This document shows positions 11,278 through 23,770 of a stretch of DNA of 64,000 nucleotides, in pieces (within the stretch, counting starts at the first letter, position 1; each line of letters starts with the position of its first letter). The translations under genes and the position numbers were made by a program. The stretch comes from Pogonophryne albipinna (lineage: Eukaryota > Chordata > Actinopteri > Perciformes > Artedidraconidae). The notes under the pieces were generated by a model. It did not search any database and was not told the origin of the DNA. It worked only from the letters and a program-made list of their open reading frames with translations. The stretch lies in the NCBI GenBank assembly GCA_028583405.1, contig CM053263.1, positions 472,501-536,500 on the forward strand, read 5' to 3'.

Positions 11278-12767
11278 TTTAGAGAATACGAGTGCACTTT
11301 CACTATCCGACGTGTTTATGATGCGCCAGTGGACGTCATAAATGTGCGTCTGCTGCTGTGGGGAAACTATGTAAACTACAGTTTTCTATACAGCGGACTA
11401 CAACATGGATGTATAATAAGAACGAGGGACTTCTGTAAACTCAACTCGAGACTCTGCACCGTGCTCTGACGCTGACGTGCAACCTTAGGCTGCAGTCGAA
11501 TAGTCCATTTAGCTTAGGAACCTTACTAACGGAGTGAAATGACCCAGAAGTCCCTCAGTGGCAGTCATGATATGTGCCGTTCCAATTCTCTAGATCAGTG
11601 CTTCTCAAAGTGTGGTCCGCGGACCACTGGTGGTCCGTGAGTGCCCCCTAGTGGTCCGTGAGTATAATGGTAAAATTTCACATTTGAAATAAATAAATAC
11701 ATTTAAGTTGTCCGCACTCTCGCGGGAATATCTCCGCAATGGAGCGAGCTTAAGTTTCACTTTCGATTGCATGATATAGCCCAGCACAACACCTTCATCA
11801 CACATGTGGCCACTTGTTTGTACCATTTTCAGGCGATTTGTAAAAAACGATGTGTTTTGGGATATTTGTGGAGTTAGGTGGTCCGCGAGTATTTTTGTAT
11901 TGGTTAAGTGGTCCTTGGTATGAAAAAGTTTGAGAAACACTGCTCTAAATGATAGGAAAGGAGGTTTCAAACTTCCTTTATAACCTCCTTTAGCTTAGGA
12001 ACCACTGGACCTCCCTTACTGAAAGGAGAGGAGAAAATGCTGCCCCACAATGCCTTGCAGCCGCAGCATTTGCCGTCACACAACAGTCGGCCGTTCACGG
12101 AAACAAACAATTATGACGGAGAAATTATATCATGAAAGTTACGGTGCTTATTAAGCATTTTAAAACGTATGTGGTAAGTTGCCAAAGTGCTTTGTTTTGA
12201 ACATTCATCAGTATTATAATCAAAGAGAGAAATATGAACGTTAGTTTTTACTGAAATGATCAAATAAAGTCAACATTTCACAGTCTTTACTGAGCTGTGT
12301 GGGGTTAGTTCAACTTTTAAAAGATGTTTGAATGGTGATGTACACAGTGATAGATGTTAAGGACTAACGTTTATAATAAATACATTTGTATTGATTTTAA
12401 GATCTTTTCATAGTGCATACAATCATACGTATTGGGATCATTTGTATTAATGTGAACCGGAGGGAGAGGGTGACGAGCATAAGTTTCACTTTCATTTTTT
12501 ATTTCAATTCCAACTTTGTTCATGAAGAATATGTTTCTCTGTTGTCCACGTTCATAAAGCATAAAGCAACAGCATCAGAGCACGGTGCAGAGTCTCGAAA
12601 TGAGTTTACAGAAGTCCCTCGTTCTTATTAAACATCCATGTTGTAGTCCGCTGTATAGAAAACTGTAGTTTCCATAGTTTCCCCACAGCAGCAAACGCAC
12701 ATTTATGACGTCCACTGGCGCATCATAAACACGTCGGATAGTGAAAGTGCAGTCGGATTCTCTAAAG
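11278..12767. mobile_element. DNA element with ~200-bp inverted arms
   Basis: The left arm at about 11278-11473 (including TATCCGACGTGTTTATGATG and CAGTGGACGTCATAAATGTG) is repeated inverted at about 12567-12767 with roughly 5% differences by eye. The interior contains no convincing transposase, and a small hAT is nested at 11596-11942. The right arm ends abruptly at 12767 where LINE-type sequence begins, so the outer terminus and TSD on that side are missing. The left outer end may start near 11175. Confidence 0.75.
11596..11942. mobile_element. Small hAT (Charlie-like) MITE
   Basis: Ends CAGTGCTTCTCAAAGTG and AGTTTGAGAAACACTG are inverted repeats. The 8-bp TSD is CTCTAGAT (11588-11595) versus CTCTAAAT (11943-11950), one mismatch. 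It carries repeated GTGGTCCGYGAGT motifs and no coding frame. Confidence 0.88.
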
Positions 12768-14380
12768 CTGTGGTTCTCAAAGTGGGTTCCGGGTTGTTGT
12801 TTTTTTGTGACGCAACACTTTTGGAGAGAGAGGACGCTGGCGTTGTCTGTTCGCCGCTTCTCTGTCCGAAAATGTATCTGCCGAGTTTTGGACCAACGTT
12901 TCTACCTCAGTTTCCATACATTCAGTGGCTTGCACACGCTGTTCTGGACACTTTTGTAACACCCGATCGCAACTTTTTACGGATGCTCCGCTTCCGACCT
13001 GTCCACCCTGCTACACCTGCTAATGTTGCTCCTGCTTCAGGGCTAACGCTATCGCTAACGTTAGTGGCTCCATCTGACGACAAGCCCGATTCTCCGTCTC
13101 ATTTTCCCGTTTTGAGTCCCGATCCTGCTTCACTGTATCACCTGCTTAGCTGCTGTTTGATTTTGTTCTGGCACAAAAGACACAACAACGGTCCTCTCCA
13201 CCCAGCCAGTCTGACGGCGATCAGAAGCTAGCCTAGTTCTACCTGCTCAGGCTAGCCTGCTCTGGCCACCACCGGTGCTCCTCTGCGGCAAACTTCTTCA
13301 ACTTCCACCATCTCTCCTCAGTGCTGTCCGTCCTTGAGTCGCTTCCTGGACAGGCTGCCTGCTGTCCTGGTTTATCTGTACTCTTGGCTGATAGCGCATT
13401 CTCCCGGCCCATCCGCGACCACAGCTAACGCTGTGCTAACGTTAGCATCATACCATCGTGATGCTTCGTTACTCCACCTCGCAACTTTTTAGGATCAACC
13501 ACTTCACTACACCCCCTCTATGTCTGTCAGTCATTGAATACCTCGGGCTGTTACGAGTTGGCAGACCCAGGTATGTCCATAGAGGTTCCAAACGTGGGTT
13601 TGTTTACACCGGCTCAGCTGACACTATCCCAACTGTGTGGTCCCGGCGCACCGTCACCGCCCACTTACGTCATCACAACAAACCACACGTGTGCAGTGTT
13701 AACCTGAAGCCCTTGGCCTGTGTTGATGGCATCACTGTTTTACCAGCCATTGCAACATATAACAACTCCCACACATTCATGTTGTTAAATACCCGCTCCC
13801 TTAACAACAAAGCATCACTTATTAATGAAATCATCATTGATAGGAAATTTGATTTTCTCTGCCTCACTGAGACATGGCAAAACCAACAGGACTTCCTCAC
13901 ACTCAACCTAGCCACCCCCCCAAGGTTATGCTTATCTCCAACAGCCCCGCTTCATTGGTCGTGGTGGTGGGCTGGCAGTCATCCACAGAGCAGATATCCC
14001 TGTCAAACAGCTGCTTGTGACGAATAAAATCTCACTTGAGTGCATTGTCTTCTCAGTGGCTGCCCCCTCAAAGCAGCAGGTCGTCCTCATTTACCGCCCC
14101 CCCAAACCTTCCACCTCATTCATGTCTGAGTTGTCTGAGCTTCTCACCTCAATCTGCTCCATGTCCCCATCCACACTACTGCTAGGTGATTTTAACATCC
14201 ACGTGGACTCCAGCACCTGCACCTTTGCCGCTGAGTTTCTGTCACTATTGGAGTGCTTTAACATCACGCAGCATGTCCAAGGTCCCACCCACACTAAGGG
14301 CCACACCTTGCGTGTCTTCACTTGCAGAGAGAAGCAATCAGCTTCATGGACTGCCTTGCATCACTCCAATGTGTGAAAGC
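12768..14380 (+). pseudogene. 5' part of a LINE: leader plus endonuclease domain, truncated
   Basis: From about 13780 the frame encodes an AP-type (EEP) endonuclease: LLNTRSLNNKASLINEI (Asn motif), FLCLTETWQ (catalytic Glu), then after a frameshift at a C-run near 13915, IYRPPKPSTS and LLLGDFNIHVD (Tyr and Asp-Asn motifs). The frame is lost around 14320 and no reverse transcriptase follows. Upstream, 12840-13450 is Pro/Ser-rich and could be the 5' UTR or ORF1. Motif spacing fits CR1/L2/Rex1-group LINEs. The 5' boundary is uncertain; sequence before 12840 (GTGGTTCTCAAAGTGGG) may be a hAT terminus. Confidence 0.75.
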
Positions 14381-14502
14381 ATACAGCAAGATGCAGGGTG
14401 TGTCTCGAGACATCTTTAGACTGGAATAGCGGGGGCCAGTACGTGAACTCGCCTCACAGGTGCACATGCCAGGATAGAGGACATCAGACTCCAGAGAAAA
14501 CT

Positions 14503-14716
14503 TGCTCGAGTCCGAGTCCAAGTCGGAGCATCAATGTACAAGTCGAGTCCGAGTCATCGTGGGGGGGAAAATTCACGAGTCCGAGTCCAAGTCAGCGTAC
14601 GCGATAATTCACGAGTCCGAGTCCAAGTCATCGTGCGCGAGAATTCACGAGTCCAAGTCTGAGTCGCGTCAATCAGTGCGCGAGTCCGAGTCGAGTCACG
14701 GGTCCCGAAAATCGGC
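14503..14716 (+). repeat. Degenerate GAGTCC repeat block
   Basis: Four or five copies of ACGAGTCCGAGTCCAAGTC separated by variable 15-25-bp spacers such as TCATCGTGCGCGAGAATTC. It is related to the 70-bp minisatellite at 9188-9640 but has no fixed period. Confidence 0.85.
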
Positions 14717-15550
14717 ACTCGAGTCCAGGGGTCCTTCTCAGGTCGATTAAATGGAATCCTTGCGTCCGATCACTTGCGTCGTTTCCCTGCGACTAGTCCC
14801 TCCCACCAGGGAAGCATGGAGAGACGCAAGGAAACCACGAGAAGCAGGGAAATGAGTTTTAAGAGCAATGGGACGTCCTTTCTTCCGGAGTGTCACGTGA
14901 AGCGACGTCCGTTTGTGATGACGCCGCACAGCTGATCGTCTGACAGCAGCTCTGTCCCCGTTATTTCCACACACACCCCCGCCTCTGTTAGTACACATTT
15001 ACTGACACAAACATTTGTATCATCTGTTGTAGACCCAAATAAATAAAATAAGAACTCATTCTCAAAAAAGATAAACGCCATTCTTAAAATGTATAAACGA
15101 AAAAAGCGATCATGAAAATGTTTCCAATAAATAATAAAAATTTTGACCACTTTGTTGTTCAGATATATCACATATTTGTAACTAAATGATACATGAATTG
15201 AAACAAAACACAGTATAGACTGAGGAGTGACTCTCGTGAGTTTCATGTATTTTCTTCACTCCGCTGGGAAACTGCTCTCAAGCATCAGATCAGTGCATGC
15301 ACTGCATCGTCCAATCAGTGAGCGATACACAGTAAGGGGGCGGGGGGAGTATCTGTGGATTTCATCGGAGGATGGTCTGGTGATTCCTTGATTATCGCTC
15401 CTCCATTATTGCTCCTCGCTCCTCCGGCAGAAATAAGCGCCATGGGACGCTACTCAAGATGGCGCAGACAAATCAACTTCCGGTGATACTGAGGACCGAG
15501 GAGCTAGGAAATGAAAATAATCGACCTGAGAAGGACCCCAGGACTCGAGT
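14717..15550. mobile_element. TIR element with GGGGTCCTTCTCAGGTCGAT ends
   Basis: Left end (from 14717) ACTCGAGTCC then GGGGTCCTTCTCAGGTCGAT; the right end is its inverse with one mismatch over about 34 bp. No coding capacity. No clear TSD, because the terminal GAGTCC blurs into the neighbouring repeat block. Superfamily unassigned. Confidence 0.65.
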
Positions 15551-15561
15551 ACTCCATCTCT

Positions 15562-15562
<1 letters not shown>

Positions 15563-15623
<61 letters not shown>
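15563..15623 (+). repeat. (CA)n microsatellite
   Basis: About 30 CA units. Confidence 0.97.
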
Positions 15624-15627
<4 letters not shown>

Positions 15628-16486
15628 CTGAATAAATCCTGGCTTAAACTGACCTGACCCTCATGTAAAATGTACAGTTTATCTGAAAAGTAAATTTATT
15701 TGTCAATAATTACTGTAAATACAAAATAAACGACATTTGATAAAGTAACATTTTTGCACAATGATCAATTGAAGTAACAGCAGTAAGAATTGCGACTGGA
15801 TATATTTTCACTATATTTCTCTCTTTGGTTCTGCCCTCAAGCTTTACTCTTGCTATGTGATATCACTCTTAATGACTCGCCATCACACTCTCCATTCAAT
15901 CAAAGTTTTCTCAGAGCTCTTCTTGTTTTAGTCAATCTGGCAGAGCTCATAGTCTTCATTTAGTTTGTCTTCTTTTTTAACTCCTGTACTGTTTTCATGG
16001 CCATTTTGAAACTTTTGAAGGAGTTACTGCTCAGTGATCTGCTCAAGACCACTGGAAGATATGTTGACTGCAGGGCTTTTCTCATTAAATCTCTCAGAAA
16101 CTGCCGAACATAACACTGAAGTTGGCCAAACACTATCAGTGATGGATGAATGGGTTGTTTGGCTGTCAGAAGTCAGCTTCAGTCACAGACATTCTTGTAA
16201 AGTAGCTTCAGTCTTCAGAATTTTCCTCCCAATGTTTGCGATCCTTGAGAAAACAGCAGCGCAGACATGTTTGGGAAAACACCACATATGTGGCTGATAT
16301 TACTATTTCTTGACAGGTTCAATATTCTGCAGGTTCAACGTGCTGCAAAAGGTTGCTCTAGAAACCTCTTCAAGAATGCATGTCTTTATCAGGAGACTAT
16401 AAAGAAGGTATCATTAACGAAAGGATAGCTACATGGATGATCAAAACAAGCTGTCTTAGCAGGATTAACACCACATCATGTCATTT
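15624..16486. other. No feature recognised
   Basis: AT-rich sequence without an exon-like frame or recognisable repeat ends. Confidence 0.4.
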
Positions 16487-16567
16487 AAAGGGGCCATATT
16501 ATGCACATATTCGTATTAATATTAGTATTTTGTGTCTCTACAGTGACATGTCGTCTCTATGCTTTAA
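16487..16567 (+). mobile_element. MITE family 1, left end, interrupted
   Basis: TTTAAAGGGGCCATATTATG begins the best-preserved left terminus of family 1. The family signature reaches CTATGCTTTAA, where MITE family 2 is inserted at the TTAA. Confidence 0.75.
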
Positions 16568-16986
16568 AGGTCCCATGTCATGGCCATTTTTACTGATCAT
16601 AATTCCATTGTTGAGGTCTACTAGAATAGATTTATATTGTGCAATTTTCCAAACTCACATTGGTTTCTCATCCAGCATCTCTGTATAGTATGTGTATTCA
16701 CTCTCTGTCCTAAACGGCTTGTTGGAGCTCCTGCCCCCCCCCCTCCCTGTGAGCCCAGTGTGCTCTGATTGGTCAGCTCGCCCACTCTGTTCTGATGAGT
16801 CCACCACCGTTACTGCGGAACATCAGTGATTATGTGTTAAGATGGCGTTTGTTAGCAACCAGAAAATGACACCAGTAATGACAAACAGATGAGAATGCTG
16901 CGTGGGGTCTGGGTGCCGTGTTGGCGGGACATTGCGCGGCTCGCTGCGGTGAGGAGCGGCCAGTGTGAGCTGGGTTCATTTCCTGT

Positions 16987-18242
16987 CATGCCCGGCACCG
17001 TGGGAGGGCCAGGCCCTCCCATTTGACATTCCTGCCCTCCCCCAATAAACACGATTTTTATTATTTATAAAAATGTAAAAAAATGTATTTTTTATTATAA
17101 ATAAACTGTGAACTTTTATGTAGGCAAACCCCGGGGCTGAGTTAGCGAGCCCAATACTTGACTCATCAAGGCGGCCGCCACCAACGCTGTCCTCTGAGGC
17201 ACAGCTCCTTGTGCCCCTACCATCACCACCTGCGTTGACCACACCCGCTAGCATCCTCCTCCTCCTCCGTGCCGGTGCCTCCACTACAGATGCTACCATG
17301 CAGCACATCAACAGGTACTATTGGGCCAGCAACCGCTCAAAGATCAACAGCCCCAGATGATCTTGGGGTTAATAAACCCAACCAGGTGAAACTGGATCGT
17401 TATCCAGGGAGATTGTTTTCAGGAAAGAAGCACACTTTTGCCACTGCATGGTACAACAACAGACCATGGCTTGAAGATTCGTTAAAAGCAGACGCAGCCT
17501 TTTTTGTTTCCCCTGTAGACAGCTTAAAGTAAATACGTCTTCATCTGATCTGGCTTTTACGGTCAAAGGTTTTTGCGACTGGAAACACGCATTACAGACT
17601 GATAAAGGACTGCTAAGGCATGCCGCATCAAAAGAACACATTTCATGTGAGAGTTTGTGGAGAGAGAGAGAGATACCCGAGGAAACAAATAAGGAAATTA
17701 GTACTCAGCTGCACGGAACCGTTATTACGTGTCAGCTGTCGTTGATATTATAGCTTTTTTAGCTGTCAACCAACTCCCTCTCAGAGGTGACCACGACTCA
17801 CTCCACAGCATGTCCGAGTCAGGTTCTTCCTATCGCTGTTTGAGTATACGCTGCAGTACAAAGATGCAGAGTTGGACAAAATAATGGAAAGCATTCCCCA
17901 CACAGCAACATACACCTCTCATGACATGCAAAATGCCATCATCGTCTCCGTCTCTACTATTTCTCTCCGAGTGCAATGATGAGGAAGCTGCCATCCTTAA
18001 CCAGTGTGCCTTGCTCGTGATTTACCAGTGTTTGTGCTGCCACGCACACAATGTTTCAAAAGTGGTTTCTATGTTGCCCTTTATTTGTGTATGTATTTGC
18101 GATAAGTGTGGGTCTTTACGCAATGCTGTTGGCCTTGCTGTTTGATATATTGTGCCGCAGGCCCACAGCACATGACGGTTTTGTGTGCCCTTCCATGAAA
18201 ATCATATGCCCTCCCTTTAGATTTGTTCTGGCGCCGGGTCTG
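16987..18242 (+). mobile_element. hAT transposon with ZMYM1-like transposase remnant
   Basis: Ends CATGCCCGGCACC and GGCGCCGGGTCTG are inverted repeats. The perfect 8-bp TSD TTTCCTGT is at 16979-16986 and 18243-18250. The interior encodes a broken TTF-type zinc-finger domain (17280-17665); catalytic domains are missing. Confidence 0.93.
17280..17665 (+). pseudogene. hAT transposase fragment, TTF-type zinc finger (ZMYM1-like)
   Basis: The frame reads KLDRYPGRLFSGKKHTFATA, WYNNRPWLEDSLKADAAFF, then after a shift near 17508 PCRQL, followed by FTVKGFCDWKHALQ and HAASKEHISCES. The order W-hydrophobic-WLE, DAAF.PC, GFxxWK, H..S..H is that of the TTF-type domain in ZMYM1-like hAT proteins. The shift creates a stop at 17530-17532. 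The downstream core is absent: 17700-18180 gives only short frames. Lost function is certain; the exact parent is not. Confidence 0.75.
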
Positions 18243-18483
18243 TTTCCTGTGAACATAGTCGACCGAGTCCAGCAAACACCATGTTGGTTGAGGAGAGTAG
18301 CGTTTAAAACCAAAGACATATTGGACAGCCCTACATCAATGTGGTTTCCTATGTTGTCATGATTTTGCTCAGTTTGTGTGCTACGAGTTCATGTCCAAGG
18401 GCCCTTTTTTTATTACACAAAAACCAAAGAATAGGTACCGGTATCGCTTAATGAAAGGGCTGTAACATGCAGGTAAACATCAC

Positions 18484-18586
18484 TGTCAGAAGTGGGATTT
18501 GAACACACGACTCCATGTGGAGATCATTATACTCAGGAAAGAGTCAACCTTGAGTCTGGCGCCTTAGACCACTCGGCCATCCTGAC
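18484..18586 (-). pseudogene. tRNA-Leu(CAA) pseudogene
   Basis: Minus-strand sequence starts GTCAGGATGGCCGAGTGGTC and keeps the CAA anticodon. The T stem is damaged (GTGTGTTCAAATCCCAC, so GTGTG no longer pairs with CCCAC) and the intron is shortened. Confidence 0.75.
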
Positions 18587-18998
18587 ATAAAACCAATAAT
18601 TCTGCCTAAAATGTAGTATGTCTTTTTTAAAACTAAATTAAAAGTTTACAGACTCATTGGTGACTTAGATAAAGAACACTCATTGAGCTGTTCATCATAG
18701 ATTTTATTGCTATGTTGTCATGATTTTGCTCTGTCTGTGTGCTACGAGTTCATGTCCAAGGGCCCTTTTTTTTCTAAAGTTCGTTCTGAGGAAAGCCACG
18801 ACAAACCTTTCTAGGCGACCTTGTTGTGGCATCCATCTGAGGGTGAGCTAGCTTCGTTCACTTTAACCCGAATGAAGCCAGCCTGAAAGTGAAGGGCTCA
18901 AGGTTTCGAAACAACTGATCCAAACAAGCTTGGGGTAAATACACCCTGAAAGACCTCTGCTCACCGTGGCGACAGAGTAACCTGCAGGTAAAACACTA
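18587..18998. other. Spacer between two tRNA-Leu copies, with a repeated MITE end
   Basis: 18706-18775 repeats 18351-18412 almost exactly (CTACGAGTTCATGTCCAAGG), so the MITE family 2 right end occurs on both sides of the tRNA-Leu pseudogene. The rest is unassigned. Confidence 0.6.
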
Positions 18999-19109
18999 TG
19001 TCAGAAGTGGGATTTGAACCCACGCCTCCACGTGGAGACCAGAAGTCCCTTCGCTCAGGAAAGAGCCAGTCCTTGAGTCTGGCGCCTTAGACTGCTCGGC
19101 CATCCTGAC
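18999..19109 (-). tRNA. tRNA-Leu (anticodon CAA), with intron
   Basis: The 111-bp minus-strand gene starts GTCAGGATGGCCGAGCAGTC and carries CCAGACTCAAGG at the anticodon. Its ~27-bp intron is followed by GTGGGTTCAAATCCCACTTC and TGACA. Acceptor and T stems pair. D-loop G-to-A change compared with 7536. Downstream sequence resembles that after 7645, so the whole unit was duplicated. Confidence 0.87.
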
Positions 19110-19686
19110 AACTACAGTAAAAACTCATTATTGAAAGAAGTAACTCTATGCACAATAAGGTCTATCTATGAACATCTACACAACTATCTACCGGATAGAG
19201 AAATGGATGCAGAGACGGATGAGTGCCTGGAAAGATGAATTGATGAAGAGACAGATATGTGAAGGGTGGATGGATAGATGGATGGAGGATGGAGGAGGGG
19301 GGTTAGACGTCTTTGATCCTCCCAGCAGAAATAATCAACAAAGCCCTGGAGCAGGCCAGCTAGACCTTAATACGAGTGTGTGTGTGTTTGGTGTGTGTGC
19401 ACCGTGGGGTTTTCTGGCTGCATGCCAGGACCAGCTCCCACCAGGAGAGAGATCAAAGACTGTTCTCTCTCCCTCTCACTATCTACCTCTCTCCCTCATA
19501 TTGTTCACACTCCTCCCTCCTCCTTCCTCGCTCTCGTACATGAAAACGCTCATTACTGCTTTTCTTGATTTCTTCGACGTTCTCTCACTTTTTTATTTCA
19601 CCTGAGGGCAGGGAGATGAGAACAGTTTCCTATATGCAAAACACAAATGAAAACAGAAATAGTTTGTGGCACTGATTTGGAAGTAA
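19110..19686. other. No gene; short C/T-rich stretch
   Basis: 19460-19530 is C/T-rich. The longest open frame (19168-19605) has no recognisable domain and is spanned by simple sequence. Confidence 0.4.
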
Positions 19687-19741
19687 AACACACACACACA
19701 CGTACGTACGCATGCACACGCGCACACACACACACACACAC
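19687..19741 (+). repeat. Interrupted (CA)n with ACGT units
   Basis: CA repeat with an ACGTACGTACGCATGCA core. Confidence 0.9.
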
Positions 19742-19802
19742 CTGCCAGAACAATTGCTCCCATGACAACCTGGCAACCAAAAGGTCTATGAAACTCAGGT
19801 CG

Positions 19803-19803
<1 letters not shown>

Positions 19804-19892
<89 letters not shown>
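19804..19892 (+). repeat. (GT)n microsatellite
   Basis: About 44 GT units, in inverted orientation to the (CA)n 62 bp upstream. Confidence 0.97.
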
Positions 19893-21240
<1,348 letters not shown>

Positions 21241-21311
<71 letters not shown>

Positions 21312-21337
21312 ATACACACACACACACACACACACAC
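21241..21337 (+). repeat. (CA)n microsatellite
   Basis: About 48 CA units with one CCCATA interruption near 21309. Confidence 0.97.
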
Positions 21338-22004
21338 TCTCTAGCAGTAGTCATTCTACTTATAGCCTCGCCATAAATCAACCTGTCATTCTCCGTCATG
21401 CTCGCTGGATCTCACTGGGGCTTGTGGCAGACACACACACACTCACACTCAGAGCGAGGGATAGCTTATGCCCACACATACACACACAGGCTCAGACACA
21501 CAAACACTGATAAATATAAAGACTCAAACAGATCGCAAACAAATGCTGAAACACAGAAATACATGTATCCAGTGTAGCATCCTTCACACACACGCAAACA
21601 CCCATTCTCAAGCATAGGGTCACACACACTCTTCAGTCGATCTTAAGACACACAAGATTGATGGAGAGGGAGGCTGAATGATTATGGGAAATTGAGATGT
21701 AGCCCAGGAAAACAGAAAGATGCTCACCTGTCCCTGTATCACACACACACACACCGACACTCACACACACACAGCTGAAACAATGTCCGTCTCCCTGAGG
21801 GCCCCAGCTTTACCGTCTCCTTAAATTCACGTCCTCCTTCTGCTCTGTCTATGTTTCCCTCTGTTCTGTTCATCTATCTTCAAACCCTATGTCCTAAAAA
21901 ATACTTTCACATACAAATAATTCAAATTTGTTAAGACGGTTGTTTTTAAAAGTTTAGCTCAGTATTTGGTTTCAGATAGGAAAGGTTGTGGTTTCCCTTT
22001 ACAA
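21338..22004. other. CA-rich diffuse region, no gene
   Basis: Scattered short CA runs (21430-21500, 21585-21625, 21740-21775) in otherwise unassigned sequence. Confidence 0.4.
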
Positions 22005-22132
22005 TGATACACTGAAAAAACTGAAACGTTGATTTTAACTAAATGTATTAAGTCAACTGTATTAGGTTAGTTGAAAGCAATAATATTAAGTTGAACCAAA
22101 TATTTTTTAATATTATTGCTTTCAACTAACCT
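22005..22132 (+). mobile_element. Left part of an AT-rich MITE with perfect hairpin
   Basis: It starts near TACACTGAAAAAACTGAAAC; the likely opposite end, GTTTGAGTGTTTTCAGTGT, is at 26318-26336, on the far side of the inserted hAT. Within it, 22064-22089 and 22107-22132 are perfect 26-bp inverted repeats with a 17-bp loop. Confidence 0.55.
22064..22132. repeat. Perfect 26-bp inverted repeat
   Basis: AGGTTAGTTGAAAGCAATAA continues to TATTAA and is answered by TTAATATTATTGCTTTCAAC then TAACCT. The right arm ends exactly at the first base of the CAGTGTTTCCC terminus at 22133. Confidence 0.93.
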
Positions 22133-22339
22133 CAGTGTTTCCCCTATATACAAATAGTGGTGGCGCAGCGCCGCTGCTGAAATATGCGCGCCGCTGCCAG
22201 GTACCCAAAAATTTTTTTTTTTTTAATTTAAAATAATAATAAGTGGCAACCCTTTTTCATTTTTGATTGTTTGTTATGTGGATTTGTAGTATTGTGTTAC
22301 TGTATGTTCAATAAAGGCATTGCCACTGTATGTACTAGG

Positions 22340-23167
22340 CAGGGTAGATTTTTGGCATAGGGCGCCAGATCTGAGGGGCGCTGCGCTGGTAGCTCTGGGA
22401 GGGGAAAAAACATGTTTGACCGTTGGTGCTCATCCTAATTTTCGGCCTTGATGTAACAACATTCATAATTAACTAAATGTAACACCCTTTTCACCCCGGT
22501 TACCCTTTCATTTGCCCTGTACGATGGGCGCTGTAAGTGATGAAAGTGGGGGATGTTGGCTTATCAGGCGCCCGCAGCTCACAGCCAAAGTGCGAGCGTG
22601 GAAGCGAGAGAGCGAGCGAGGGAGAGAGAGAGAGGGCGCACCGGTACCGGCGCTGTTGTTATTAGAATCTGGTGCTAGCTGCGCTAACGAATATAAGAAG
22701 TAGATGTTTCTACAACCAGGGTGGAGGAGAGCTCTCCTGTCAGACTGAGAGGCTCAGTGAGGTAAAGGACTCTCTGAGTGTTTAGATAGTTACACAACAC
22801 ATATTTCCAAGGCACTTAAAATGTAAACGGATCTTTTTCATATGGGTGTTTTAGAGTTGTACCCCCTAGATCAGGTCTCTAGTAATTGTGTGCTCAAAGT
22901 GCACCAGATTGAAGCATTTTACTTTAAAATGTTCAAAAAAATCTTCCCGGGGGGGGGGGGGCATACCCCCATAGAGGATGGGATGTCCACCCCCCATTTC
23001 AAACATGTTCATACAATACTGAATCCATTTGAAGCCATTTTCACGTATATTACCTATGTCAATAAGTTTCTGTTTTTGTAGTGTATTTGTCTTTTGTAGA
23101 GATTTTTCATTTATTCTTTATATATAAAATCTCGCCTAGGGCAGCAAATTGTCTAGAACCGGCCCTG
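22340..23167. mobile_element. hAT element, nested
   Basis: The left end is CAGGGTAGATTTTTGGC; the right end is GTCTAGAACCGGCCCTG. The TSD is GTACTAGG (22332-22339) versus GCACTAGG (23168-23175), 7 of 8 bases. It carries the GGGTGTT...CTCAAAGTGCACCAGATTGA...CTTCCCGGGGGG module at about 22842-22975 shared with other ZMYM1-like hATs here. No intact transposase. Confidence 0.8.
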
Positions 23168-23190
23168 GCACTAGGCCTCAAGAGCCTTTC

Positions 23191-23770
23191 CAACCCAGTC
23201 TCACAAAAAAACGTGTAATAACTACGTTGGTCCACAATTGGGACGTAGTATTTCTACAAAAACGCCTCTGAAATTGTAAGATCCCTAAGTTTTTTTTCAC
23301 CATTAATTCCAATGGCTGGCGTCTATGTCACGTGATCTTCAAATTTCTCCCTGCAGAAAAAAAAAGCATGGCCGAACTTCGTTTTATTCTCGGTGGAAAA
23401 TGCCTATTTTAAAGTTAGTTTGGCCATTAAAATGCGTTTTGATGTCATTTGATGCGAGAAATATGAGTTGTTATTTCAGATTATGTGTGCAGTGGATGTA
23501 CATGATCTTTAGTTTGCTAGTTATTACGAAGATTACTTCAGGAAATTGTGTCTATACAACGTTTTCATTGTTACCAAGGTGGTTGCTAGGGACGCTGCTA
23601 TCGATATTATTTCTGTTATGTTGTGTAACTGTTTAATGGTGTTATCTTTATTGCTACCCACTTCCCCGTCAATTGATAGTGTTGGTCAACAGCGCAAACG
23701 TATTAGTTTAACAAAATCCGCATCTAAAATTGTGGCATAGATACGTTATTTTCCCCTGTGCAATTCTCCA
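23191..23770 (+). repeat. Left inverted arm of the foldback-like element
   Basis: It includes GGTGGTTGCTAGGGACGCTG and the inner end GTGCAATTCTCCA. A short open frame (about 64 codons) is present in both arms, but no domain is recognised. Confidence 0.9.

Larger units (their letters stand above)
16564..18410. mobile_element. MITE family 2 (TTAA-inserting, piggyBac-like), split by a hAT
   Basis: The left end is TTAAAGGTCCCATGTCATGG; the right end near 18390-18410 is TTCATGTCCAAGGGCCCTTT, a degenerate inverse. It entered family 1 at a TTAA, which fits the piggyBac target. A 1256-bp hAT (16987-18242) sits inside. A second right end of the same family lies at 18706-18775. Confidence 0.65.

Noticed and set aside
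23325..23740. Conserved protein encoded in both arms of the foldback-like element
   Set aside because: The frame recurs only because the arms are copies. It has no recognisable domain, and I could not distinguish coding from non-coding conservation by eye.
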